From: Rhynchopus sp. YZ270_cl-10
Taxonomy: Eukaryota; Euglenozoa; Diplonemea; Diplonemida; Diplonemidae
DNA: 64,000 bases
Assembly: GCA_964035575.1 (NCBI GenBank)
Contig: OZ037904.1
Location: 682,001 to 746,000, forward strand
Reading direction: 5' to 3'
Shown here: positions 48,533 to 57,629 of the stretch, one piece after another
Layout: every line of letters begins with the position of its first letter
Position numbering within the stretch: the stretch's first letter is position 1
Notes under the pieces: model-generated
The model's database searches: none
Seen by the model: the letters and a program-made list of their open reading frames with translations, nothing else
What the model was told of the DNA's origin: nothing
Translations under genes and position numbers: made by a program

Positions 48533-51183
48533 TCACGACTGCGGGGTTTCGGCCTCTTCCTCCGACTCAAACTCATCGACCTCAGCAACAGTGGCGTATT
48601 TTTCGTCCAGTGTGCCCTGCAGAACAGCGTCGGGCATGTAGCCGTTCAGGTCCGTCGGCTGCCATGTCGCGTTCGTCGTGGACTTGAGCTGTATTGTTTT
48701 GGTTGGAAAAAAAGATCAAATCGATTTAAAAGATGATAACTCATATGGGAATTTACTGTATTGTTTGCACTCCTGAATTTCGTAAAAAGGGGGCGAAGGG
48801 GGGAGAAGAGGATGGGGGCTGCGCGCTAACCACCGACAGGACGGTGTCTGCAAAGCAAATCAAGTTGGATGGTGTGCTGTTCTACGAATACATCGTAGAA
48901 ACGGGTACTCAAAAGAGATAACTGCTGTTCAACATGGACGAATTTTTCATGCGTTTCGATAACAGCGGATAGCACTGGACCTGGAAAGTGAGAAGCGTGG
49001 GGTCTCCATCGCCGCCGACAGGTTGGGCTTCACATCCTCCGTACTCAGCTCAGCAGACGGAGTCATCCCCCTCATACAGCTGATATGGAAAGGTAAGACC
49101 AGTGGTGTACACGCTGCTCCGACTGTGCTGGACGATAAAATCGTCCAGCACAGTCGGAGCAGCGTGTACACCACTGTCGTCAACACAACCCCAAATCGCA
49201 TTTCCAAACAGCTGCAACATTCATAGAATTCTCGATCGTTTCAAGGAAATCGTCAAGGTACGCACCGAGAAGGGGTTTTCCCAGACTGAGCCCGCGTCGT
49301 CGGGTGATGCAGGGGGGACAAAATTAAAACAGCACACAAATAAAGCAGCCAACATTACCGCCCTCTATCACTCTATCTCTCGTAGATTATCACAACATAA
49401 TGAACTGAAAGCAAGCGCCTCTTATGTCGCCTCCATGGCAATGCATATAAAGGGTAATGTCAACTGAAAAATGAATAGTACATACGTGCCAGAACCCAAT
49501 GAAGACAGTCATGACCCCCGAGTAGACAAGCTTCATGACAAGGCTGATCAGGAACAGCGCTGCGACGCACCCAACGACGAACCACCGCCCCTCTTGCCCA
49601 GAGGCGAAGTAGGTCGCAAGCCCTGTGAGAAGCCCGCCCTGCACCATGAAGCCAAAGAAGACCCAGTCCACGAGGCAGTCGTTCACAAGCGCATTCCAGG
49701 CTGTACCGTTCATGACGAGCGCCCAGGTGTCCTTTGCGGCTGTGATGTACGGCTTTCCGAACATAGCAACCTGCACATACGCGTAGTCGTTGAAGTAACG
49801 CACCAGATCCTCGATACAGCGCAGGATGCACAAGAGGATGCACCGCACCAACGCATTCGACTGTCTCATCGCAACCCTAATGATCAACCGAATCGTTCTG
49901 ATAATGGCCACAATCAACGACCCAAAGCAGATGCTACCAAGCGACCACATAGACCGCTTCATCGCACTCAACGTCACTGCTGCCGCCTCTCCCACAAAGT
50001 ACGGCGGAGTCCCCGGCCCCCCCAGAGAAAAGAACCAATGCGACGTGACACCCGACATGGTAACATGCAGGAAGTTGCTGAACACCTCCTGCCCCCAGTA
50101 GAACAGAATCGCCAGGGAAAGGTACCCCTTGATGTCGCCATCTTCGTTCCCCCCTGCGAAGAGGAAGTTGTAGAAGAAGACGAGGTGCACCACTAAGGTC
50201 ACCAAGGCGGCGATGATGGTGCCCCAGTAGGTCAGTGCAACGTTGGAGGCCATCTGCAGGCACACTGCGGCGAAGGGGATACGCTTCCACATGAGGCACA
50301 GGAAGATCGAGTGGATCACAAAGCAGAGACCGAAGATCACTGCGCCAATGATGTTACCGTTGACGGCACAAAGCGCGCAAATGCCTGCGAGCACAACCAA
50401 GGAGAAGATGTTCGTCACAATAATGGTTTCCTTAGGGAAGGACCGCATCAACTTCAACTGGCACACCGAGATCACCATCGCCAGGAACAACGCAAGAAAC
50501 AGCAGCCTCGCTGTGCGCGCACTCCCAAACAACTCCTCCACCTCACAGGTGCTCGACTCCACTACCATGGTGCCGTTCGAGAAGCCCCCCGCGCTGTTCA
50601 CAACAATCGGAAAGCTGGCTCCCGCTGTCTTCACCTTGATTGTCTGTGCATTGTGCTTCAACAACCCTGGTGCCCCGACGTGCTCGGTGCACTGCGAGGT
50701 GAACACCCCTTCGTGGCCGTTCTTTGAGTGCTTTGACTGTGCGGTGCTGTTCTCCTCTTCGTAGGGGTACTGCAGCCCGCCGATGTAGAGGTTGTCGTCA
50801 TCGCATCGGATGGCAATGGCGCGGTGGTCTCTTGCAGAGAGGGGGAGTTCCTGGCACTCACCGTCTGATGTGAAGGCGATGTGAGACACATTGAAGTTCG
50901 CTCCAGCAAAGGAGAGGACCACCTGCCCGTCAGACCCCCGGTAGTAGTTCCCGGAGGTGTAGTTGTACACACCCAAACCAAACAACGTCAGAGCGCTGAG
51001 GATCCACACAACGGCCCACCAAGCGTCACGGAAGCTCCCGACGTCGGCCCACCCTCCGCAGGGGTTGGGGTACTGTTCGCGTGCGGTCGGTGCTGGAGGG
51101 GCGTCCACCTCCACACCCATTGCATCGTTCAACTCAACCTCACCGTCATCCAAAGGAACACCGTAGCTGTCATCGCGACCCAT
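48533..51183 (-). CDS. Choline transporter-like protein (CTL/SLC44/PNS1 family)
   Basis: Exon 1 (51183-49486) and exon 2 (48688-48533) join in phase 0 across a 797-bp GTATGTA...ATACAG intron, giving 617 residues that end in an acidic tail (VDEFESEEEAETPQS). The start MGRDDSYG at 51183 is chosen over an open extension to 51300 because a T-rich tract and CAG end 14 nt upstream. There are about ten membrane segments with a large soluble loop after the first (residues ~80-210, with N-x-S/T sites). The signature is the stretch IRLIIRVAMRQSNALVRCIL, then CIEDLVRYFNDYAYVQVAMF and GKPYITAAKDTWALVM, typical of CTL proteins, which move choline or related amines across membranes. The intron carries transposon-like debris and a long palindrome. 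Family firm, substrate inferred. Confidence 0.87.
48800..49230 (+). pseudogene. Broken DNA-transposon-like coding debris in the transporter intron
   Basis: Plus-strand segments with protein-like composition in different frames and separated by stops: ALTTDRTVSAKQIKLDGVLF, then LLFNMDEFFMRFD around 48920-48955, then GVSIAADRLGFTSSVLSSAD and WKGKTSGVHAAPTVLDDKIV. NMDE followed by FxxFD resembles the second catalytic block of pogo/Tigger-type DDE transposases. Weak evidence; a captured or decayed gene of another kind is possible. Confidence 0.3.
49101..49175. repeat. Perfect 36-bp inverted repeat with 3-bp loop
   Basis: AGTGGTGTACACGCTGCTCC...GGACGAT, AAA, then its exact complement. It sits inside the debris in the transporter intron, so the transcript could form a 36-bp hairpin. 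The G/C-rich arm seems to be an inverted duplication of a coding piece rather than a MITE, since no flanking duplication is visible. Confidence 0.95.
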
Positions 51184-51197
51184 TGTTGTTTGTTTGT

Positions 51198-51215
51198 CTG
51201 GTTGAAAAAAAAAAG
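51198..51215 (-). promoter_or_regulatory. Putative splice-leader acceptor of the transporter gene
   Basis: CTTTTTTTTTTTCAACCAG on the minus strand ends at 51198, 14 nt before the ATG at 51183. No coding exon is visible upstream. Fits a trans-splice acceptor; a 5'-UTR intron is the alternative. Confidence 0.45.
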
Positions 51216-51216
51216 A

Positions 51217-51335
51217 GGTTGACTTGAAATACAAAGCCCTCTCGTGAACAGTGTACCTTTGGTACAATGACCGGCTGTACCGGGGTGGACACCCAACCAT
51301 GCAGTCCTACAATCCATTTCGTGGTTGACATCTGA
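51217..51335. repeat. 110-bp dispersed module (GAAATACAAAGCCCTCTCGTG), copy 2
   Basis: Near-identical to 23416-23525: TTGAAATACAAAGCCCTCTC, GTGAACAGTGTACCTTTGGT, ACAATGACCG, GTGGACACCCAACCATGCAG, CCATTTCGTGGTTGACATCTG. Starts right next to the acceptor of the transporter gene. Confidence 0.85.
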
Positions 51336-51520
51336 TATATGCTACTCCCGCTTCCACTCATCAGCCAGATGAACGGGGAGCATTGCAAACACAGGGGCAT
51401 GAAAAAATGGTTTGAATAGGAGAAGGGAAGGAGAATCGAAGGTGTTACATTTTTTTGGTTGTAGTGTGAAATGGTCACGCTCTCATCGGTGTAGCTAGGA
51501 AAGGGAAGAATAACTATTTA

Positions 51521-51674
51521 TTACCGTGAATTAATTTTCGTTTTATTTACCGAGTTGAAAATTTTCACCACCGAGTGGGCGAAGTTGTAGTCCCGAGCGC
51601 AGCGAGGGACTACAACGCACACGAGGTGGTGAAAAATTCTACGAGGTAAATAAATGCGGAAATAATTCACGTAA
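51521..51674. mobile_element. 154-bp fold-back MITE (TTACCGTGAATT ends), TA duplication
   Basis: Nearly the whole element is one imperfect palindrome; the centre GTTGTAGTCCC-GAGCGCAGCGA-GGGACTACAAC is perfect. TA flanks both ends (51519-51520, 51675-51676). End TTACCG is shared with the element that follows 12 bp later. Confidence 0.8.
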
Positions 51675-51686
51675 TACATTTTTTTA

Positions 51687-51983
51687 TTACCGTGGAAATA
51701 TAGTTGTAGGTGGACTCGTCAAGAAAGTGTGACATATAGATGCAAATAATAGGTTTATCAACACAACACAACATCACAATGCCTGGCACTCAGGATTTAA
51801 AGTGAAAATTCAGAAATAAAGTACTTTTTGTCCCCTTTCTCACAAACTCCATACAAAACAGGTACACAAATCGGGGAAATAAACAAGGTATTTAAAGACT
51901 TTATGTCCCTTCTACAGATTAAAGTCCAGATTATGTCGCACTTTTTCTTCACGAGTCCACCTACAACTTTATTTCCCAGGTAA
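51687..51983. mobile_element. 297-bp MITE (TTACCGTGGAAATA ends), TA duplication
   Basis: Inverted ends of about 50 bp, including AGTTGTAGGTGGACTCGTC/ GACGAGTCC-type arms, with a few mismatches. TA on both sides (51685-51686, 51984-51985). No coding capacity. It and 51521-51674 share the TTACC terminus and probably the transposase. Confidence 0.8.
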
Positions 51984-52063
51984 TAAAAGAAAGATTTTTT
52001 TTTGGCAGATAAAGTGCGTGGCACACAGAATCTTCGGAGGTAAAATGAGATAAGACAGAACGG

Positions 52064-52083
52064 CTAAGCTTCGCTTAGTCACT
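52064..52083. repeat. Compact CTAAGC-TTC-GCTTAG hairpin
   Basis: Perfect 6-bp stem with a 3-nt loop, followed by TCACTT. Minimal version of the CTAAGC...GCTTAGTCACC module class, missing the CTCTCTGT loop. Confidence 0.6.
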
Positions 52084-52132
52084 TAAAAAAGAGAAGTTGA
52101 AAGAAGTGCAAAAAAAAACAAAAATAGTAGGG

Positions 52133-52200
52133 TTGGTGTGGCTGACGACCCCAAATAGCAGAAAATAGCACAAAATAGCACCCCCTTTCAGCCACACCAA
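52133..52200. mobile_element. 68-bp MITE, TTGGTGTGGCTGA ends
   Basis: Perfect 13-bp inverted ends TTGGTGTGGCTGA/TCAGCCACACCAA around three AAATAGCA repeats. Same family as 22889-22967 and 52526-52590. Confidence 0.8.
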
Positions 52201-52431
52201 GGGTGCTAAAACGCACCTCAATCGAGCTCATGCAAAAATAATCCAAAGAAGCTCCCCACCAGGAGACCCAAACGGGTACGATCGCCGGCACTGCAGTCCC
52301 ACAATGCGACAAACCTTCTCATCTGAGGACAAGGCACCTGTGCATAAACGTCATATGAATGACAGATTAGATTCTTCGGAAAAGAATGGTCCCAGATCAG
52401 AGGCCTTTTCGTAAGTGAAAATTTGGGAAGT

Positions 52432-52500
52432 GGAGATTGCACAACTGTTGGCAACACAACCGAGGCAACTACACTACTCCAACATGTTATCAAAAAAAAC
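52432..52500. repeat. 75-bp dispersed repeat (copy 3, inverted)
   Basis: Opposite-strand copy of 21898-21972 / 22770-22857: TGGAGATTGCACAACTGTTG, then GCAACACAACCGAGGCAACT, ending TTATCAAAAAAA. Directly precedes a GGTGTGGCTGA MITE, as copy 2 directly follows one at 22743: the two may form one composite element. Confidence 0.8.
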
Positions 52501-52525
52501 AAAAAAAATGAATAAAACGTATTAT

Positions 52526-52590
52526 GGTGTGGCTGAATGGAGGCGCAAAAAGTGCGCAAAAGTGCGAATCAACCCCCCTTCAGCCACACA
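52526..52590. mobile_element. 65-bp MITE, GTGTGGCTGAA...TTCAGCCACAC ends
   Basis: Inverted ends GTGTGGCTGAA/TTCAGCCACAC around GCGCAAAAAGTGCGCAAAAG. Shares its right half with 22889-22967. Confidence 0.75.
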
Positions 52591-53172
52591 ATCTTACCGT
52601 ACATCGGACAGCAGGCACACTGCACTACGCACTTTCATATGCACTAAAAATACTAAAAGAACGATGGGCAGTATCTGGACCGAGAACAACACCACGAAAC
52701 AAAAACATACACGGGGGAGTTAGAAAGCCCCGGTAGTGTTTTGACAATGAAAGAGCACGGTGCAACATATAGGGTTGGGGAATAAGAGAACTTCAAAGTG
52801 GCAAGCGCCCCCACACACAACAGGACGCAGGCACTGAAAAGGTGACAAAGATGATACCAAAATCTTTCTCGTTGCTTTAGCCATCTCATAACAATAGTAA
52901 CTCTGATAGGTAAGTAAAAATGGGAAAAAAAATTCGTTTGATCAATTACCCTTTTTGGAGGGGTGATTGACGAACCGTATCTGAGGAACTATTTTCTCTT
53001 TAAGCTGCGTTTGTATAAAGGAACACAGCAGGGGGGGGGGGGGGGGGGTGAAGGAAAGAAAACTTGGAATGTGGCTAGTTATCCGGAAAAAAGACGGAAA
53101 AATAAAAGAGTGGTTGAAACGTGCTAAAAACGCATCTCGGTCGAGCTCATGCAAAGGAAAGAAAAGTTTATA

Positions 53173-53202
53173 AGATGACCCTAAGCCTCTCTGTGCTTAG
53201 TC
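53173..53202. repeat. Hairpin module, CTAAGCCTCTCTGTGCTTAG
   Basis: GATGACCCTAAGCCTCTCTG then TGCTTAGTC: perfect CTAAGC/GCTTAG stem with loop CTCTCTGT, the type sequence of this class. A second right half (CTGTGCTTAGTCACCTTGC) follows at 53227-53246. Confidence 0.7.
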
Positions 53203-53551
53203 TGATTAGATTACTTAATGTTTTGAACACTGTGCTTAGTCACCTTGCTCACATTCGTTATCGTGCAGCAACACGCTGCGTGGATTTCCATAAGTTTTGT
53301 TGTCAGGGATGATGTCATTTTCCCCAGCCGATAAAATATCAACGGACACTCACGCCCAATACCAACCCATTATTGAGCCGACAGATTTCAGACTGACTCC
53401 TTACATTCGGGGATGAAAGGGAGCAGCCCGATATCGGATACGAAGCTTTATTTTTCGTATAATAAACCTTGACGAGGCGGAGTGACCATGATCACAAGAA
53501 AGAGAAGGGCTTGAGAAGAAGGCCAAAAGGCAGAGGATCTGATATAAAAAA

Positions 53552-53625
53552 AAAGTGGAGATTGCACAACTGTTTGGCAACACAACCCGAGGCAAACTAC
53601 ACTTCAACAATTTATCAAAAAAAAG
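53552..53625. repeat. 75-bp dispersed repeat (copy 4, inverted)
   Basis: GTGGAGATTGCACAACTGTT, GGCAACACAACCCGAGGC, ending CAATTTATCAAAAAAA. Confidence 0.8.
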
Positions 53626-53782
53626 TGAAAATATGGGGCTCAGATTCCCTCCCTGCCCTATTTTTTATATCAGAATATCCCTGGAATGCACTTTCTGTGG
53701 TGAAAATATTAAAATCATCAAAAACATCCAAAAAAAAAAAAAAACCTAAAAATATCTGAGGTTTTCCGCCTTCTTTTCCATT

Positions 53783-56692
53783 TCACTTCGGACGCATGCT
53801 TGGGAGTGCCCCACCTTCTAATAGGACCACACAGAGGTCGTCGTCGTTTCTGAGGTGCGCATGCGCCAATGCTGTGTTGCCGCTCGGATCCTGCAGCTCT
53901 GTGGGTGCTCCCATGGCGAGAAGTGTCTTGACAAATTCTGCATCACACCTTGCGACTATCGCTACCATAAGCGCTGTGAGGCCTTCATTATCAAGAATGG
54001 CTAGCGCAGCTTTCAGCTCTGCGGGGACGCTCCTCTCTGCCACAAACCGCAGCATCTGCGTACACCCGACGGACGCCATTTTGTTCAGAAGAGGAACACC
54101 TTTGTACACCATCCCCTCACACACCGGGAGGCTCAGCGGAACCCCTTCGAAACCAAGCGCCGCCACAACCACTTCAAACACCCCACAAAACACAGCAAAC
54201 CCTGCCCCCTCCACAGCACCGTGCAGCCACTCACAACACAACCCTCCAAATGGATAGTGTTCTACTGCATCTCCCGCTACCATCAGAGATCTTACCCCCA
54301 CACCACCACATCTTACCGCATTGGTTAGAAGCGGTGCAAACAGAGGGGTCAACACAAACTCTCCACAAGACTGCAAAATAGTCACACAAAACTGCTCCCC
54401 TTCAGTGTTCCCCGCAATAGCAGAGAAGAGATCGTCAATAAAGGAGGACTCCACCTTGGAAACCCTGCAGAGCTGCAAAAAACTGAAGGCAACATGGTGA
54501 AGCGAATCCGACGTCACCCCACAACCCCCTTTAGAAACGAGAAGGTTTACTATAGACGCATCCTGCAGGGACACTGCAACTGAGAGAGGCGTTTCTTTGG
54601 CATCATTTGAGGCGCAAACTTCGGCTCCATCTTCTATAAGAAGAGATACGATATCAATATTCCCTGATAACACTGCATACTGCAGAGCTGAGGTTCCATC
54701 CGCATCCTTTTCATTTGGATCGGCTAAGGCAAGCAACAGCATCGACACCACCTCCAGAGCGCCTTGGCTTGCTGCATAGGATAGGGCAGTTGCAGCACGG
54801 TGTTCGGTGATGACGTTGACATCAACGGAAGGGTGGGAGACGATGAGATCAACTGCAGAGAGCGTTTCCTCGTCCTTCCGTTTGCAATATGCGGCAATAC
54901 TGTCTCGCAGTACATTGTTCTCTGCGCTGTTTAAAATGCCCTCAATTAGTTCATCCGTAGTAGGTGTATTAGGCATTCCAGAAGCAAGCAACGCTGCCTG
55001 CCAGCTGCAGATGCAGGTCACAAAACGGAGGCATTTTTCATAGTATTTCGCACCGTGGCGTACCGCGCGGCATAATGCGCTGGGTGGCGGGGAAAACAAT
55101 GGGGTGCTTAGGCTACAAAGGGAGGCAATCTTTTCAGATTCAGTTTTGTCTTCAAATTCATAAAAATCTGAAAGATGGTCTTCAAGCCTTCTGAACCCCT
55201 TTTCTGTCGAAAGAACCTTATCCAAAACGGATGCGGGGGCTGACGTACGGAGACGCTCAGAGAGCACCCTGGTTAACATTAGGGGAAGGTTCTCGGTCTC
55301 CTCTAGCAAACGGTTGAGGAGATAGTGAAAACAGTCGTCTTCCTTCTCTGGGCATGATGATGCAAGCACGATGCACGGTGGAGCGCCTTGGTTTGCGAAG
55401 ACGGAGTCCACATGCCATCCAGGGGTCTCCCTATTACGCTTGATCTGCACGCATTCGTGGCCTCCAGAGAGCGTGGCAGAAACAACTTCTCGCACCTCTG
55501 TCATGGAAGGGGTAGGCTTTGGTGGAGGCAGTGGTGCCCCAAATGCCAGTATTCTGCCCTCTGTTGGTTCGAACCTTCCCAAACAAAATGCCAGCAGATC
55601 GACCCGATTGCATTCGCTCGCAATATGCACTGCAGACGCACCCTGTCTCCCCTTTACAGAAATCAGCTCCGTTAGTCGAGAAATTCGCCCCAAAAAGGTT
55701 GGTGTAATCCGCTTCTGGCTGTCTTCCCGGATTGCGGGTAATAGACAGGGTTCTTGCAGGATAACATCTGAAGCAATGTTTCTCACAGACATGACAGTGT
55801 CCAGCGGGACACCAGAGTCTGCCAAAAAAACAACCATCTCTTCAAGAACCGCGAGACCATAGCGTTGGATGTCGTTCTCCACTGCGGGGTAAGCGACCAA
55901 TGTAGAGAACGCATCGTGCATGACAACCTTCACTGTCGAGTCAGCAAGAAGAAACCTACGCGCCTTCGCAACCACCTGCCCCAAGAGTGCGAAAAGCTTC
56001 TCGAGACGCTCCCTCTCCTTCTCCTCATCGTCCTTTCGCCCCATCACAACCGCCTTGAGAACTGCTGTCAATATACCAACCTCGCCAGATCTCCTCGGTT
56101 CAACCCCTTTCCCTACCAACACCTCCCCTGGAATCCGCTCCACATACAATGCTGCCAAATCTAGACTGCCCACACTTATCAGAAAGGAGAGGTCAAAGGC
56201 GTCGTGCAACCATACCATCCGGCAAGGACGCACCGCAGGGTTGTCGGCAACGCTGCAGATGAGCGCCTCCCCGTGGGGGAGCAGGACCTGGTGTCTGCAG
56301 ATGAGGGTCAGAACGCTCTCTGGGAGGAGCTGTGCTGTGAGTGCGAGGTGCAGGCGGGTCTCATCGATGGGGTCGCTGCTGTAGACGCATTGTTCGGTGA
56401 AGGTGCGCATCAGCTCCGCAAGGTTGCCGTCCGCCTCTCCCTCCAGGGTAGCCAACGCCAGCGCCAGATCCGATGGGTCGACATCGATCACAGCGTCCGC
56501 GGTATACCCCTCCAGCTCGCTCAGCAGCTCATCCGCCAGAACCTCCCCACACAGCGAGAGCGTCACCAGAGCGTCGTTTGCAAACACACCATCCGCAAGG
56601 AGACGCTCACGGAGGTGTGAGATACGTACCTGGTCGGTGTTGAAATCAATCCCCTCCACATCCCCATGGTTGACACGAATGAACACCTCCAT
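53783..56692 (-). CDS. Ubiquitin-like/ankyrin-repeat protein
   Basis: Single exon, 969 residues. Residues 1-75 look like a ubiquitin fold (MEVFIRVNHGDVEGIDFNTD; ISHLRERLLADGVF). Ankyrin-type repeats occur around 340-370 (GASAVHIASECNRVDLLAFC), 660-770 (ATALSYAASQGALEVVSMLL; GTSALQYAVLSGNIDIVSLL; ETPLSVAVSLQDASIVNLLV) and 915-965 (LTALMVAIVARCDAEFVKTL; NTALAHAHLRNDDDLCVVLL). The regions between are helical and may hold degenerate repeats. Ankyrin arrays bind partner proteins; the ubiquitin-like start suggests a link to proteasome or ubiquitin signalling, but no catalytic domain is present. A pyrimidine tract ending TCTCCAG lies 11 nt upstream of the ATG. Confidence 0.82.
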   Translation of the reverse strand: MEVFIRVNHGDVEGIDFNTDQVRISHLRERLLADGVFANDALVTLSLCGEVLADELLSELEGYTADAVIDVDPSDLALALATLEGEADGNLAELMRTFTEQCVYSSDPIDETRLHLALTAQLLPESVLTLICRHQVLLPHGEALICSVADNPAVRPCRMVWLHDAFDLSFLISVGSLDLAALYVERIPGEVLVGKGVEPRRSGEVGILTAVLKAVVMGRKDDEEKERERLEKLFALLGQVVAKARRFLLADSTVKVVMHDAFSTLVAYPAVENDIQRYGLAVLEEMVVFLADSGVPLDTVMSVRNIASDVILQEPCLLPAIREDSQKRITPTFLGRISRLTELISVKGRQGASAVHIASECNRVDLLAFCLGRFEPTEGRILAFGAPLPPPKPTPSMTEVREVVSATLSGGHECVQIKRNRETPGWHVDSVFANQGAPPCIVLASSCPEKEDDCFHYLLNRLLEETENLPLMLTRVLSERLRTSAPASVLDKVLSTEKGFRRLEDHLSDFYEFEDKTESEKIASLCSLSTPLFSPPPSALCRAVRHGAKYYEKCLRFVTCICSWQAALLASGMPNTPTTDELIEGILNSAENNVLRDSIAAYCKRKDEETLSAVDLIVSHPSVDVNVITEHRAATALSYAASQGALEVVSMLLLALADPNEKDADGTSALQYAVLSGNIDIVSLLIEDGAEVCASNDAKETPLSVAVSLQDASIVNLLVSKGGCGVTSDSLHHVAFSFLQLCRVSKVESSFIDDLFSAIAGNTEGEQFCVTILQSCGEFVLTPLFAPLLTNAVRCGGVGVRSLMVAGDAVEHYPFGGLCCEWLHGAVEGAGFAVFCGVFEVVVAALGFEGVPLSLPVCEGMVYKGVPLLNKMASVGCTQMLRFVAERSVPAELKAALAILDNEGLTALMVAIVARCDAEFVKTLLAMGAPTELQDPSGNTALAHAHLRNDDDLCVVLLEGGALPSMRPK

Positions 56693-56703
56693 TATTGGAT
56701 TGT

Positions 56704-56735
56704 CTGGAGAGGATCAGGAGATGAGGGGGGAGAAT
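56704..56735 (-). promoter_or_regulatory. Putative splice-leader acceptor of the ankyrin gene
   Basis: CCCCCCTCATCTCCTGATCC then TCTCCAG on the minus strand, ending at 56704, 11 nt before the ATG at 56692. No upstream exon is visible. Confidence 0.4.
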
Positions 56736-57384
56736 TGAAATTCCGTGAACCGAAAAGACCCAAAATTCACTGAATTTAATTTTATTTTTTGTCTTCACGA
56801 TGTATGGCTACATTTTAATGTAACTGGACGGGAGAACCGTAAAAAATGGGTGAGGAATACTTTTTTGGTTATATTACGCTTACGAGAAGGGGGGGGAACG
56901 GGTAGTGGTGGGGGAAAAAAAATGATGACCATATCTTGTGCATTCGTTTTCTGAAATGTGTTAAAAAAGAAATTACAATACAACACACAGAATACAGTCA
57001 CCCCAATAGGTAGGATCGGGTTTTGGGGGGGTCTTCCCTCCCCCCTCTTTGCCATCACTTTTTTTTCCTTTTCTTTTCTTTTCGTTTCGTATTTTAATAT
57101 TTTCTTTTTCTTTTCTTCTAGGTAGGTAGGTACAATCTAATTTACACTTTTTTCCCTTCACAATCACCGCTTCCTCTATTCCCCTCCCCAATTTAGTACA
57201 TAAGTGTTTCACCCCCCTCCTCCATGTATTTGAAAGGGGGGGGAATGGTTGTGGTGTTTTACACATTTATTTTTGACACCTTTGAATGAGCAGATAATCT
57301 CCATTTATTTATTTTTGAAAATAACTTCGTTGTGTATTCCTTTTATCGCACCGCCTTCGACACCCCCCTCCGGTGGAGAAAATT

Positions 57385-57525
57385 TGGCGTTTGAAGTACA
57401 AAAAAAAATCCCTCTCATTTAACAGTGTGTATCTCATCTTATCTTTGGTACAAATAACCACCTGGGGGGGTGGACCCCTCCCCAATGCAGTCTCTTCTCC
57501 CTTACCATTTCGGGGTTGAGATCTG
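57385..57525. repeat. 110-bp dispersed module, diverged copy 3
   Basis: TTTGAAGTACAAAAAAAAAT, CCCTCTCATTTAACAGTGTG, TTTGGTACAAATAACC, GTGGACCCCTCCCCAATGCA, ACCATTTCGGGGTTGAGATC: same block order as 23416-23525 and 51217-51335 with small insertions. Confidence 0.7.
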
Positions 57526-57534
57526 AAAAAAAAA

Positions 57535-57591
57535 AGTGAAGTTATTAATGCAGGCACCTCCGACTGACCCACTGTACGATGCCAGCCATCC
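57535..57591. repeat. GCAGGCACC hairpin-module variant
   Basis: GTGAAGTTATTAATGCAGGC then ACCTCCGACTGACCCACTGT and ACGATGCCAGC. Lies 40 bp 3' of the stop codon of the coiled-coil/PDZ gene. Confidence 0.65.
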
Positions 57592-57629
57592 GGATGAAAG
57601 CACAAAAAAAAAAAAAAACCAATGAGCCT

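Larger units (their letters stand above)
51986..53782. other. Spacer upstream of the ankyrin gene's 3' end; repeats and one small ORF
   Basis: Besides the listed repeats it holds paired copies of a TGCTAAAACGCACCTCAATC / CGAGCTCATGCAAA sequence (52206-52237 and 53123-53154), GTGC-type modules at about 52598-52640 and 52785-52845, and a G-tract at 53030-53049. A plus-strand ORF of 35 codons at 53309-53416 (MMSFSPADKISTDTHAQYQP...) has protein-like composition but no support. Confidence 0.5.
56736..57629. other. Spacer with one dispersed module
   Basis: A/T-rich with C-tracts on the minus strand. Holds the diverged 110-bp module (57385-57525) and the GCAGGCACC variant (57535-57591). No exon recognised. 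Confidence 0.6.

Noticed and set aside
51184-51300. N-terminal extension of the transporter
   Set aside because: The extension covers the T-tract/CAG acceptor and the 110-bp repeat module; MGRDDSYG at 51183 is the natural start.
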